Positions 23,883 to 34,577 of a stretch of 64,000 nt of DNA are shown here, piece by piece. The stretch lies in the NCBI RefSeq assembly GCF_030272615.1, contig NC_081410.1:501294442-501358441 (forward strand), read 5' to 3'. Source of the stretch: Cryptomeria japonica (Eukaryota; Streptophyta; Pinopsida; Cupressales; Cupressaceae). The notes beneath the pieces were generated by a model that was not told the origin of the DNA, made no database searches, and saw only the letters and a list, made by a program, of their open reading frames with translations. Numbering within the stretch: position 1 is the stretch's first letter; each line of letters starts with the position of its first letter. Position numbers and translations under genes: made by a program.

Positions 23883-24808
23883 TCAACCTAAAATCTGGCA
23901 CCTTGAGCAAAGCTCTACCCCTGAGAAAACCAATTGTGATTGTTGTTGTCGTCCTCTCACCGTCAATCCTGTAACAGGTGCACTAACTATTTGTCCTCCA
24001 GTCGCTCCTCCTGATACTAATGAAATATTCTCCTCTGCTAGTCTTGCCTTCTCCACAGCTGCCTCTAAGGTCTTAGGTCCATGCATCCGAACCTCTCCAC
24101 TAATACGATCATTTAGACCTCTAACAAAGTGTTGAATCAGCATCGGCTCATCATCTGCATATCCAGCATACTCTCTAAGCTTGAAGAATCTATGCTCATA
24201 CTAGTCCACAGTCATCCTCTATTGTCTCAAATTGTGGAACTCATTGGCCTTTCTCTGCCTCCATTGATCTAAAAGAAATCTAACACGAAACTGCTCCAAG
24301 AATAACTCCCAAGATATCATCGCTATGTCCAAATGCAACTTTTTTTCCTCCATGTGCCACCATGTCGTCGCAAAATTGCACATCTCGCCTTTGTGTTACT
24401 GCTACATTGATGCATAGAAAAACACCTACCTAAGTCCAATAACCATGTATCTGCCTCAATGCCACTTCTGAAGACATCAAAGGTAGGAGGATGAGTCCTA
24501 TTCAGATCTCTGATGTGACTAGTTGCAAGTGCCTCCTGATCCACCTCCAGTATCCTCCTAGGAGAACGTGAATGCTCTCTCTCCCGATGCTCTAAATGAC
24601 GAGATCCCTCCTGCTGGTTCTCCTCCTGTCTTGGTCCTAGGCGACCAAGAAGCTCCTGAAGCACATTCACCAACTATGGAATCGGATCATCTCTAGGCTA
24701 CTCCTACTCTTGTTCCTCATGGTGTGACACTTCAAAAACCTTGGGGTAAGGGTTCCTACAAGTACCCATGCAACTAGCACGATGACGATCTCTACCCCTA
24801 ACATGCAT
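23883..24808 (-). pseudogene. Chromovirus Gag
   Basis: Likely start Met at 24808 ('MHVRGRDRHRA'), about 160 bases after the PBS. Contains 'HPPTFD' and 'ADTWLLDLGRCFSMHQC' (retrotransposon Gag core, 24323-24673) and 'LIQHFVRGLNDRISGEVRMHGPKTLEAAVEKARLAEEN' split across 24030-24143 as the Gag C-terminal helix. A CCHC knuckle ('CFTCGKPGHISIHC') lies at about 23712-23755, just into the next segment. Three TAG stops occur within 24660-24710 alone. Confidence 0.85.
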
Positions 24809-24967
24809 CTTATCTAAGAAAATGCAAAGGAAACTATAAGCTAAACATCTAAGGGAACTATAAAAAGGAAAAATAAATAGCAGGGATAAAACCGTTGGGC
24901 TACCCCATGCCAAATGCTAAAATGCACAATGGTCTCAATCGAAACTAGAGTACCTAGTGTTAAACTT

Positions 24968-24984
24968 GGGCTCTAATAACAAGT
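24968..24984 (-). promoter_or_regulatory. Chromovirus primer-binding site
   Basis: Minus strand 'acttgttattagagccc' directly after the 5' LTR; it is a decayed version of TGGTATCAGAGC (initiator Met). Confidence 0.75.
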
Positions 24985-27900
24985 TGTAAAGCCCACCAAA
25001 ATACCCTAAAGAAACTAAACAATAATATACAAATGGAGATAATTTTTTTATTAATTAACATCTAACAACAACTAATGCAACATATAACATCTCCATCTAT
25101 TTACATTCATTAACCAATTAACCAAGATGAACATACATCATTGCTCATTTCATCAAATAACGCAAGCGGAAATAACACAACATAAATAATCTTTCTCTAG
25201 GGTACTTTAACATCATTACTTAATTCATTTCCACAATAACATACTACACACATGATAGGTATATTTTACCTTCATTAATGCATCATATTCTAATTCTTTA
25301 TCCATGAGATATGCAACCTACAACATTACTTATTCCTCATGATATGCATAATTTCCTTTCTACCAACGCATCTATGTGAATCATTCCTATTTACTAGATC
25401 CAATTAACCTCTTCTAACATATTCACTTATTAATCCATGAATATTCCTATTTCAAGATTATTTACCATTCTAACTAGCCTCTAAACATTCCATAAAATAA
25501 TATAGCTATTCCATAATGCAATTCCATTCTATTCCAACTATAATCCACTTATTTCCATGATTCATAAGATCACGTCTCTACAATAGTACAAATACAATAT
25601 GCCTAAATTCCAAATTCCAACTACAATTTATCTTACAAATACGAGTACATTAAATACATCATGACCATAGCTCTTTCTACTATATACAAAATTGTTACAT
25701 TACATACATTCCATCTTATCCATTACATAAATCTGCTACAAGTACATCCATATTACATCATGAAGAAGAATCCACATCCACGCAAGAAGAATCCAAGAGA
25801 ACATTCCAATGGCTAAAAAGCACCAACCTCCTGACCATGTGGAACCAATGGAACCACCCCCCGTGCTAGGAGATGACACAAGGTCCCAACACATACTCTA
25901 AACCTAAGCTGGCACCTATAACCAAGGAGACTAACCACACATGGACTCTCAAGAAAAAACTCACACAAAAACAAGAATGAACTCCCAGAGGCATAAAACT
26001 CATCAAGACATAAAGGCATCCAATAAGCATAATCATAAATCATAAAGGGGAAACACATGTAGGAGTGGAGTGTCATCACATGCCATCCTCATCACATAAT
26101 AACATAATAACACAAGGCACTAGCCTCATGGACATGTGGAGCCATCTAAACCTATGAGAGACTAAGGGAGATTAGCTTACCATCTTCACGGCCTTCTCAT
26201 ACTTATCCTAAAACATCCTCCCTAGGACTAAGTCATGAGGCACAAATCAATTTATCATCTTATTAATTAATCTAACTATCCAACCCATCAATTATTAGGT
26301 TATCACTTATTTACAAATCACGGAAAACTCCAATGTGCCCTGGTGGTCTAGACTTCATGCATCCTTACAAGGAACCTCATGCAAGCCTATTTCTCGTGAC
26401 CCCAGTTATCACAAGGAAGCCCACTCATCCTAACATGGCCCAACAATAAATCACAAGAGGATCTACCAGCATAATTACATGAAAATAATACTCAATGACA
26501 CCAACAACTTCCACACATACTCTTACAACATAAACAAGGCTACAACAACATCAATATAACAAAATGAGCCTCTTGGCTAGCAATAAACAAAGGCATATCA
26601 AGCCATCAAATGCTACCATCAAATAAAAGATAAAATCACAGCAAGGCCTACTCACTTGCTGGTCCAAACAGCATAGTAATCATCTCAATCATCCATGGCC
26701 TATCCACATGGAAGAGAGTCTAAAATATACACAATGGTAAAGAGAAGCAAATATACTTAAAACCATCAAAATGAATCAAAACTGGAAAATATTAATAGAC
26801 CTCAAATAAAGCCTCTAGTACAAAAATCAATTCAGAAAATACCTCAAAAATGACAAAAATTGAGAAAATACAAAACACTGATAGGTTAGCGCTTTTGCCC
26901 CGAAGGACAGCGCTTCTGCCAAGAAGAAAAGCGCTTATGTTTCTAAAATCGCGCATATGTATTTTGAGATAGTGCTTATGCTGCGCAGAGCAGTGCAAAT
27001 GCAATATAGAACAACGTTTTTGCACATTAAGACAGTGCTTTTGCAGAAACAGCACTTTTGCACAAGACTTACAAAAAACTTAGAAAACTTTCGGGTAAAA
27101 TAATAAAATCTACACTTTACAAAAGGGCTCAAAAAACATATGAAAAGAGACACCAAGAAACAAGGAAAACATAGGTATAAATGAAATAAATCAACTCAGA
27201 CTAAAAAACAAGATTAAATCAAATGTCTTCACAAGAGTTTTCACAAAACCAAGAACGGCATACACAGGAAATATCAAATACATAATTTCCAGCAACTATA
27301 CAAAACCCAAATAATATAAAGTTTCCTCCCCAAATATTAACCTTCAACAATATTAAAAATTATAGACTAGATAGTACTTCAACCCAGACCCAAAATATTG
27401 CAGACACAATCCATACACAGAGAAGCCATCGAAAATAAAATGCAAAGTGAAGAACTCCAACCTGCACCCTGAAGTAATGAATTGAAGCTAAAGAAGAGCT
27501 CCCACAAGCCAAACCAAATCCAATCAAAGCTCCAGCCAAATCCAAGAGAGAAGAAATCCAAAGCCAAGAAGAAGACTTGCTGGAGAAATTTCCAAAGAAG
27601 AGCCAACCAACCCGAAAAACCTCACGAGAATGAAATTAAAAAGCAACAATAATCCAAAAACCCTAGCCTCAATCTCGGACAATCAAAATATTCCATTTTG
27701 GACTATATTTTACCAACCCACCATATAATATAATTTATTCACCCATTTTGAATTTAACCAATGAGAGTGAAGGGTAGGTAAAGTAAAAAATATATACTTA
27801 TCCAGCTAAGTGGGATTGTTTTATTTCTTTACTTAATTTAATGTGTTCATACACCCCACTTAGGAATAAAAGTCAAACTATTAAATAAATATAAGTTGTA

Positions 27901-28872
27901 AATAAATAATCCAAATGGGGATTAAAATCAAATAACCCAAAAGCCAATAAAATGAATTAAAGAACCAAATAAATATAAGATATCAAATAAATATCAAATC
28001 ATAGAAGGTCAAATAAATAATTAAATAATCAAATATAATTAAAGATTAAATCATAAATATTAAATAAATATTAAACAGCAATAAAGCTCATCAATTATTA
28101 AATAATTGTAAAATCAATAAACGTTAATTATCAAATAATTAAATATTTAAAACTTATAAATTAAATACATTAAAATAAACAGTACCAAATATAAAACTAC
28201 ACATCAACAGCCATATAATTACTCTAACATAAACAAGTAAATCAACCGTCATTAACTAGACTCACAATATCAAAAGACCAAGCTTACTAACTGACATGGA
28301 GAATTATACCAAGACACTGACTACTCACGGTGAACAACTTAGACCTAGAGTATGTGAGGGGAACTCATGCTATCTTTGAACCACATAAGCCATTGGAACT
28401 AAAGACACGCTTAGACCTTTGAAGCCAGGTGGAGTCGGTGTCTAGTACCTGCAAAATCCTGGAACCACAAAATGATAATACCACATATACATATACACAT
28501 ATAAAACAATCAAGTGATAGAGAATCACGACGACACATCCCGCTCGCAATGAGTGATTTGGAATCGTCTCTATCACGAAGATAGTCAAACAATAGTCAAA
28601 CACATCTCATAAACATCTCATCATATAGTGAGAATTTAAAATCCATCGAGTACATATATCATCAGATCACATGATCAATCATGATGATACCAACATCCAT
28701 ATAGATAATCAAAATAGCATATGTCCAATAGAGTCTAACATCAATCATAAGTCACTGAAGCACATGAGTAATCATTATTCAAATCATCAAAATATAGTCT
28801 AGATAAGTCTATCAAGCATAATATAAAAGTAAACTCTAGTCAAAATAAGTCAAATCAAGGGTGGACACTACA
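24985..28872 (-). repeat. Chromovirus 5' LTR (3,888 bp, uninterrupted)
   Basis: Minus-strand start 'tgtagtgtccaccc', end 'gggctttaca'. It aligns with 9649-20254 minus copia-1. It carries the twin GCGCTT cluster at 26883-27065. Confidence 0.94.
26883..27065. promoter_or_regulatory. GCGCTTNTGC cluster, second copy
   Basis: Same cluster as 11553-11722, in the other LTR, with several sites mutated in different places. The most regular sites are the same in both copies. Confidence 0.4.
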
Positions 28873-30865
28873 ATGTCTATATGTCCTTATCTTCCTATCC
28901 TCTTTTGTACTATTAGGAGCATGGCTATATGTAATGTGATTATCTTCCTGTCCTCTTCTGTACTATCAAGAGCATGTATATATGTAATGTGAACAAAAAT
29001 AACAATTTGGATTGAATTGTAGTACTGAGATTGTACCTCATTTTGTGGTTGCAATGTATAGTTCTCTGCAAAATCAACCACCGATACAATAGTACCAATC
29101 GGGAAAGAGTTCTTACACATCCTGAACTATTGATCCAACCACTGAGACCTATGGGTGTGCCTTGCATACTTGTAGAAAAAAAATTTCTTAAAATCCAAAA
29201 TAAAATCAGCAACACTCACTTCTCTTGAGACTAATTCGCATCTAGAACCTTCACCTCCACTTTTCAAAGTATATTTCACTGTCTCGTATTTTTTTCTCAA
29301 CATAATTCTTTCCAAACTCATGTTCACTGCCCTCATGAAAACATGAAATAAACTTTTACAACTCACCATATTGTGAGCACTTCTCATTCAAAGAATCATT
29401 TCTATAGAAATAGCAGCCATCATCTCTAGGGCAAAAAATAGATCTTGCAAGTCTCTTGATGATCTCGGAAATATCATTGCACTACACTCCTGCAACATCT
29501 CATTAGCATGCATCAAAGAATGAATATGGCATAAAATTTCATGAGACATTGAAAACTCCACATGGTACTTGCAACAACAAGTATAACAAATCTTAAGAGG
29601 TACACAACAAAATGGCTTCAAAGATTCAAAGGCCCTTTGTGATATTTGCAAAGTTGGATGTACTTCAAAAAAAAAATTGTACAACATTGTTTGGCTTGAT
29701 TCCAAGAAATGTTTGGGATGTGGTGTGCAGTCTCGATTGTTGATTCTTAATTTCAAAATGTCCTTTACATTGGGTGATACTCTAGAATTAGAGTGCCAAA
29801 ATTGTTGAATCTCCTCCTTCACATTGTCAATCAATTTTCTATCAACACGTAGAAGCCTCCAACCAAAATCCCATGTATCATGTTGAAGTGGATCATCAAG
29901 TCTTTATCTTTGTGCAAGTGCTCTATCCAAAGTTTTACGATTTATGTTCAAATCAACACAAGTTTGTCTCATTTGACGAGCCTTCCTCAATTGATGGCTT
30001 ACTAAGGAGGTTGTAATCACACTTCGAGCGGCTCTCTTATCTCTTTCCTTGGTATTATTTCCAATAGAATTGAGAGCATCAAATAGATTTTTGGCAATAA
30101 TAGAATTACTCTCCATCTTCTTGTTCATACGAATCTTCAATTTGTTTACCAATGGTCTCATCTTTATAATCTTTAGCAATTGAAAAGAAATTTGGCATTG
30201 CTCGGTCAATCTCTTATTGCTAAAATTTTGGTTGAAAAGTTGTGTAGCCTACAATCGAACGGTTCTTGTTGACCTCTTGCCTTCAAGAGTCACAATAATG
30301 TTCTCATCGATTTCAAGTAACCATTTTGGGGTTCTTCAAGGTTTTGGATTTGGAATTTTTCTTTCATCCATGAGAGGGTCTTCATTTCTAAATTAATTAG
30401 GTGTTACATATTGTTCACTTGGCTGATCAATTCCACCTTCAATGTCAAAGTTTTCCACATTTTCACCTCCAATGTCAAAATTTTCCACATGTTCACCTCC
30501 TATGTCAAAATTTTCTACATTTTCACCTCCAATGTCAAAAAATTTCAAATTTACACCAAAATTATGGACACCTTCATTGTCAACTCCCAAATTTTCACTT
30601 TCTATTCTCACATCATGTTGAGCATTTTCATTATCACTTTCAACATATTCAAAATTTTCACTTTCAAAATCTACATTTTCATTTTCAATAACTTGTTCAA
30701 CATTTTCAAATTCAATTTCCTCTTCACTTGAAGTAACATTAGGAATATTTAACATACCTTGTCTTCTCCTCCTAGACCTTCTCTATCTCTTTCTCTATAC
30801 ACTTCAATTTGGTCTTTTGAAAGTTTTCTTTTGCGCTTAGACTTCCAACGACTACTACTCCCCAT
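28873..30865 (-). pseudogene. Decayed DNA-transposase-like gene, N-terminal half
   Basis: Start Met at 30865 ('MGSSSRWKSKRKRKLSK', a basic NLS-like leader), one shift near 30760, then a single reading frame from 30755 to 28887 broken by about seven stops (30390, 30340, 30240, 29901, 29388, 29124). Parts: an acidic region with a 10-residue repeat (FDIGGENVEN, x3.4, 30435-30545); a helical region ('KERDKRAARSVITTSLVSHQLRKA'); 'FFEVHPTLQISQRAFESLKPF' followed by 'CYTCCCKYHVEFSM', a Cys/His cluster; then 'SVVDFAENYTLQPQNEVQS' near 29050, likely the first catalytic Asp of a DDE core. The same motif order (a 'KPF..' segment, a CxCxxH cluster, then 'DFAENY....NE.QS') is familiar to me from an uncharacterised transposase-like family common in animal genomes; I cannot name it securely. 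The C-terminal half is missing. Confidence 0.6.
28887..28992. repeat. 53-bp tandem duplication in the transposase relic
   Basis: 28887-28939 and 28940-28992 are two copies beginning 'ttatcttcct' and ending 'tatatgtaatgtga'. The unit is 53 bp, not a multiple of three, so it disrupts the reading frame. Confidence 0.85.
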
Positions 30866-31046
30866 TTACCTCCACAAAGATGCTCCTAAATAATTGATAA
30901 TGTAAGATTTGACTTTAATAATCTCTCAAAAGCATAAATTTGTCTCAAACTGTCTGAAAACCCATGATTGTCGATAGTAAACAAAATGTGAAGAATGTGG
31001 GCCATTGGAATCCACAAAATGGCCCACGAGGCTCTTTTTTATTTAC

Positions 31047-31074
31047 AAAAATCGGATATTGGATATCCGATTTT
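31047..31074. repeat. Palindromic island 3
   Basis: 12-bp arms AAAATCGGATAT and ATATCCGATTTT around TGG; identical to the island at 6561 over 28 bp of context. It lies about 180 bp upstream of the transposase start, on the far side from the coding region. Confidence 0.75.
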
Positions 31075-31174
31075 AATGTATAAATTTGTGGTCCCAAAAA
31101 AAATTCTTGTTGGCGCCAATTTTTTTGTTGTTGCCACATTAATGGCAGTGGCAGAAATTGAATATTCATATTTT

Positions 31175-31376
31175 AGAGAGAGAGAGGGAGAGAGAGAGAG
31201 ATTAGGGGAGAGGGAAGAGAGAGAGAAATATGAGGGGAGAGAGAGAGAGAGGGGAGAGGGGGGAGGGGTAGGGTGAGAGAGAGAAAGATTAGGGGAGAGG
31301 GGAGAGAGAGATATTAGGGGAGAGAGGGGGAGGAGGAGAGAGAGAGAGAGAGGAGAGGAAGAGAGAGAGAGAGAGA
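31175..31376. repeat. GA-rich microsatellite
   Basis: About 200 bp of GAGAGA with GGGGAGAGG interruptions and a few 'attagggg' units. A complementary CT tract with the same 'ccctaat' interruptions lies at 49777-49952, on the far side of the satellite. Confidence 0.95.
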
Positions 31377-31387
31377 CCCCTACTTGT

Positions 31388-32503
31388 TGATGAATACTAA
31401 GAGGGGGGGTGAATTAGTATGCCAAAAATCTCTGTCCTTAGACACTTAAACAGTCTAAAGATAAACCGGTAAAACGGTCTAACAGACAGACCGGTTATCA
31501 CACATGCAAACCAAAATGCAAATAAAGAATTCACCCACAAAAGGAATACAACCATAACACAAGATATTTGACATGGAAACCCAAATGGGAAAAACCATGG
31601 TGAGATGGAACTCACAAGTCACTATCTGCAGAATAGAAACTAGACCGGTTAAGGTCTTACAATGTTCTTCACCAGAACAGATCCTGTTAGGAATCTCAAT
31701 CTCCGTTAGGAGATAAGTCTGATTAAAGATTACCTTGTTAGAGGATTTTAGACTCATGGAAGTGAACCACCTTGTTAGAGGATTTTACAAAAGTCTTTTC
31801 GACCTACCCGGTTAAGGGTTACAGACTTGTCAAAGATGTGCGTAATCAACAAGTGTTTGATCTATCTAATAGCACAAACTACTTGGTTAGATCCAATATA
31901 GCTCGTTGCTAATGCATTTCAGCATTACTTCAATCTTCTCTATCTCTCTCTCAGTTACAACTTGATCTTCTCAGATAAGATCGCTCTTACAACAACTCAA
32001 CAACCACCTTAAACCCTAGTCACAACATAAACCCTTTCACCAACAACCTAAGACCCTAGACATGATGTCCTTTTAAAGGAATCTGATTTCATGTCGGTCC
32101 AATAGGATTACATTACAATTTCCTAGGTTCAATGAATCTAGACATACTCGGTAACACGGCACAAAAAGCACCGTCAGTGTATCAGCAACTTCAATCAATC
32201 GATGGATTGGTAACTCATCACAAAATTCCGGTTGGTAACTCATCACAGAGTATTACCGCTTCATACAAAATACCGGTTGCCGGTTTGACAAGAATGAAGA
32301 CTAGTAAGAATGTGTTATGCCACTTATCTCCCTCGTACCACTTGAGATCTATGAGCCACTTGGGGTCGACATGTTGCTTCAGACCGGGAAACACATTCTG
32401 CAAAATCACCAATAGTCTAAAGACTAGAATACAACATACCGGTTGAAACAAATACCGGTTGAGCTCTAGCTCATACATATAAAGGGGATCAAAAATGCCA
32501 ACA
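31388..32503 (-). repeat. Pol-less element 3' LTR (1,116 bp)
   Basis: Pair of 37706-38899. It lacks a block of about 50 bp present near 38841-38888 in the other copy ('caagtgtgtgtccatcaatg' region), and the other copy has an extra 'gttaaggtcagacc' triplication near 37965-38000. Confidence 0.93.
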
Positions 32504-32517
32504 ATCTCCCCCTTTGG
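32504..32517 (-). promoter_or_regulatory. Pol-less element polypurine tract
   Basis: Minus strand 'gccaaagggggagat' abuts the 3' LTR; the flanking 'ccatcaatgcc' on the internal side is the same as in copia-1. Confidence 0.85.
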
Positions 32518-33430
32518 CATTGATGGCAGCACTTAGGAAAATAAAATTTTGGCATCTAAGTGTTTTACAACAAAAACATGCCATTAACAAAATTGCTCCC
32601 CCTAAGCATATACGCTATCCCTTAATCAACACAATGTATAGCAATTTTGCATACAGAGCATAAACATTGAGATATCAGAGCATATAGTATATATCAAAAC
32701 ATATATCAAAATTTTAAAACTAGATACTTCTCCCTATTTGTCTCCAAAATAGATAGAGTACTTCTCCCCCTTTTCCAACAATGACAAAGTACCGCTGAAC
32801 AACCCTGTTTCCATTTGATAATGAAATAATAAAATTTTATGACAACAATGAATAATACTTGTCAAAAACTAATTTATAGTCCTGCAAAAATTGTTTCATG
32901 GATAGAGACCAGGACTCAAGTAGGGAGGTGGCCACTTCTTTCTCTGTTTGCATCTAGGATACCTGTTCCTCCATGGCATCAACTGTGCTCAGCTCCTGCA
33001 TAACTATCAAGGCATCCAGGTTCAAATAACACTTCTAAAGAATTTGCAGACGTGGAAGTAAAGCCAGTTGTAGCTCCTGCAAATCTCTAGATCGTGTACT
33101 GATCTCTTGCTCTATTTTGGCTAACTAGATCTGGAACCGGTGAATGGTTTGCCCATAAGTCGCAAAGGAATCATAGGGTGGCTTAAATGTACTCAAGTAG
33201 GACTATAAGTCCGTTTGAAGCTTTTGCTTCTGAGTTAGCACATCATTGCAAAATAGATGGGGTTGACATATTTTTCTTAGTAGCAAGTTTCCCTCATCCA
33301 AAGCATCCCTTATATCCTTTTGGTCTTTCAAAAGTTCAGACCAGAGCTCATTCAACTTTTTCACCTGAGCAATGTTAAGAGCCTTTTGATGCTCTTTCTT
33401 GACATTTACCTCGGCTTCTTCTTCCAGGAT
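32518..33430 (-). other. Decayed C-terminal continuation of the charged protein
   Basis: On the minus strand the frame of 33431-33718 continues as a helical, Glu/Lys/Leu-rich sequence to about 32820 with five or more TAG stops (for example after 'VDDQV', 'QTDL', 'RFQI' and 'LQIL'). The last ~300 bp to the PPT look non-coding. Confidence 0.5.
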
Positions 33431-34568
33431 CTACACCTGATCATCCACTACAGTACATAGTAGTTTGAGTTGTGCTAGTGATGATTCAGTGTTAGGAAGA
33501 TTGGTATTGGGGATCAAACCAGTAAGGGTGTCTACAGCCGCCTGAATTATGTCTTGCTCCTTTTTCCTACGAATGATTTCAAGGCTCTCTTGAGCAACCT
33601 TGATGCTCTGCATAAGCTCCGACTCACTTGCAGATTGGAGATTGATAGGACTAGAGATATCAGTCAGTTTGGCTTGACTCCCGGTTGCCTTCAGACTCTC
33701 CATCTGCGTGCTCTTCATTGCTTCCGCTGCCTTGTCTGCTTCTTCCTTCTTCCTTTTCTCTGCTTCTTTCTTCTACTCTTGTTCCTTGTCTTCCTCTTCT
33801 TTCTTTTTCCTCTCTGATTCCGTCCTCTTCTCCTCTTCTTTCTCTTCCTCTTCCTTCTTCTTGTTTTCTTCCTCTTCCTTCTTCTTCTTTTCTTCCTCTT
33901 CCTTCTTCTTCTTTTCTTCCTTGTCCTCTTCTTCTTTCTTCTTCCTATCATCTTCTTGCTTCTTCTTATCTTCATCTTTTCGTTTCTCCTCTTCCTCTTT
34001 TCTCTTCCCTTCCTCTTTTCTCTTTTTCTCATCTTCATCCCTCTTCTTCTTCTCTTCATGTTCCTTAGCCGCTTCCTGTGTGTCCTTCTTTGTGAGCTTG
34101 AATAGCATGATTCATATACTAATGAGTGTCTTTTTCAACATCATCAACTCTTCCCTCCAACAGCCAGAGTCTTCTTCTTCTTGTGAAGAAGAGTCCTTTA
34201 TTTTGGTCCAAAACATCAAATAATTCTGAATTTGAGAGGTCGGGAAAGTACTGTGCAAAGACTTTATCCCTTATCTCCTATTCTTTTTCAATGGCAATGT
34301 GCCATTTATTATCTAATGCTTTATATAAAGAATCTGGTGTCTGAGTTTTAATCTCTGATGGCGAACGGTCATTTTTACACAAATAAATAATGATTTCCTG
34401 TAATACTTCTTCTTTCTCCTCATCACTAAAATCATCATAATAATCTACTAAATCATGAAGCAATTTTCTCATAATATTCTTAACTGTCCTTTGAAAATGT
34501 GTCAAAGGTTTATATGAGGAGATATCAATATTTATCGGTGCGGATGCTGTCGGTTCATTCTTCTTCAT
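33431..34568 (-). pseudogene. Charged coiled-coil region of the pol-less element
   Basis: Lies in the same frame as ORF2 just after its TAG (34578-34580): 34278-34568 encodes 96 residues ('THFQRTVKNIMRKLLHDLVDYYDDFSDEEKEEVLQ'). After two more stops and a shift, 33773-34108 is almost pure Lys/Glu/Asp/Arg heptad-like sequence (a long single helix or coiled coil), then 33431-33718 a Gln/Ser/Leu-rich helical part. The complementary strand gives Ser/Phe/Leu frames (33685-34223) that are shadows. It may have been one long protein with ORF2 before the TAGs appeared, or be reached by readthrough. Function unknown; possibly particle assembly. Confidence 0.55.
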
Positions 34569-34577
34569 TTTCTTTAT

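Larger units (their letters stand above)
9649..28872 (-). mobile_element. Ty3/gypsy chromovirus (Tekay/Del-like), nested host of copia-1
   Basis: Complete but decayed LTR retrotransposon on the minus strand, bounded by a 5-bp TSD with one mismatch (atgta 9644-9648, atgtc 28873-28877). LTRs are 9649-20254 (3.9 kb once copia-1 is removed) and 24985-28872 (3,888 bp); both start TG and end CA. Domain order on the minus strand is Gag, protease, RT, RNase H, integrase, chromodomain, which defines gypsy chromoviruses. Very long LTRs and an initiator-Met PBS fit the Tekay/Del clade. Internal reading frames carry many stops, so it is not autonomous now. Confidence 0.93.

Noticed and set aside
30401-30731. 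His/Phe-rich plus-strand frames
   Set aside because: Antisense of the acidic repeat region of the transposase relic.
33685-34223. Ser/Phe/Leu-rich frames on the plus strand
   Set aside because: Complement of the Lys/Glu codon run of the pol-less element's charged protein on the minus strand.
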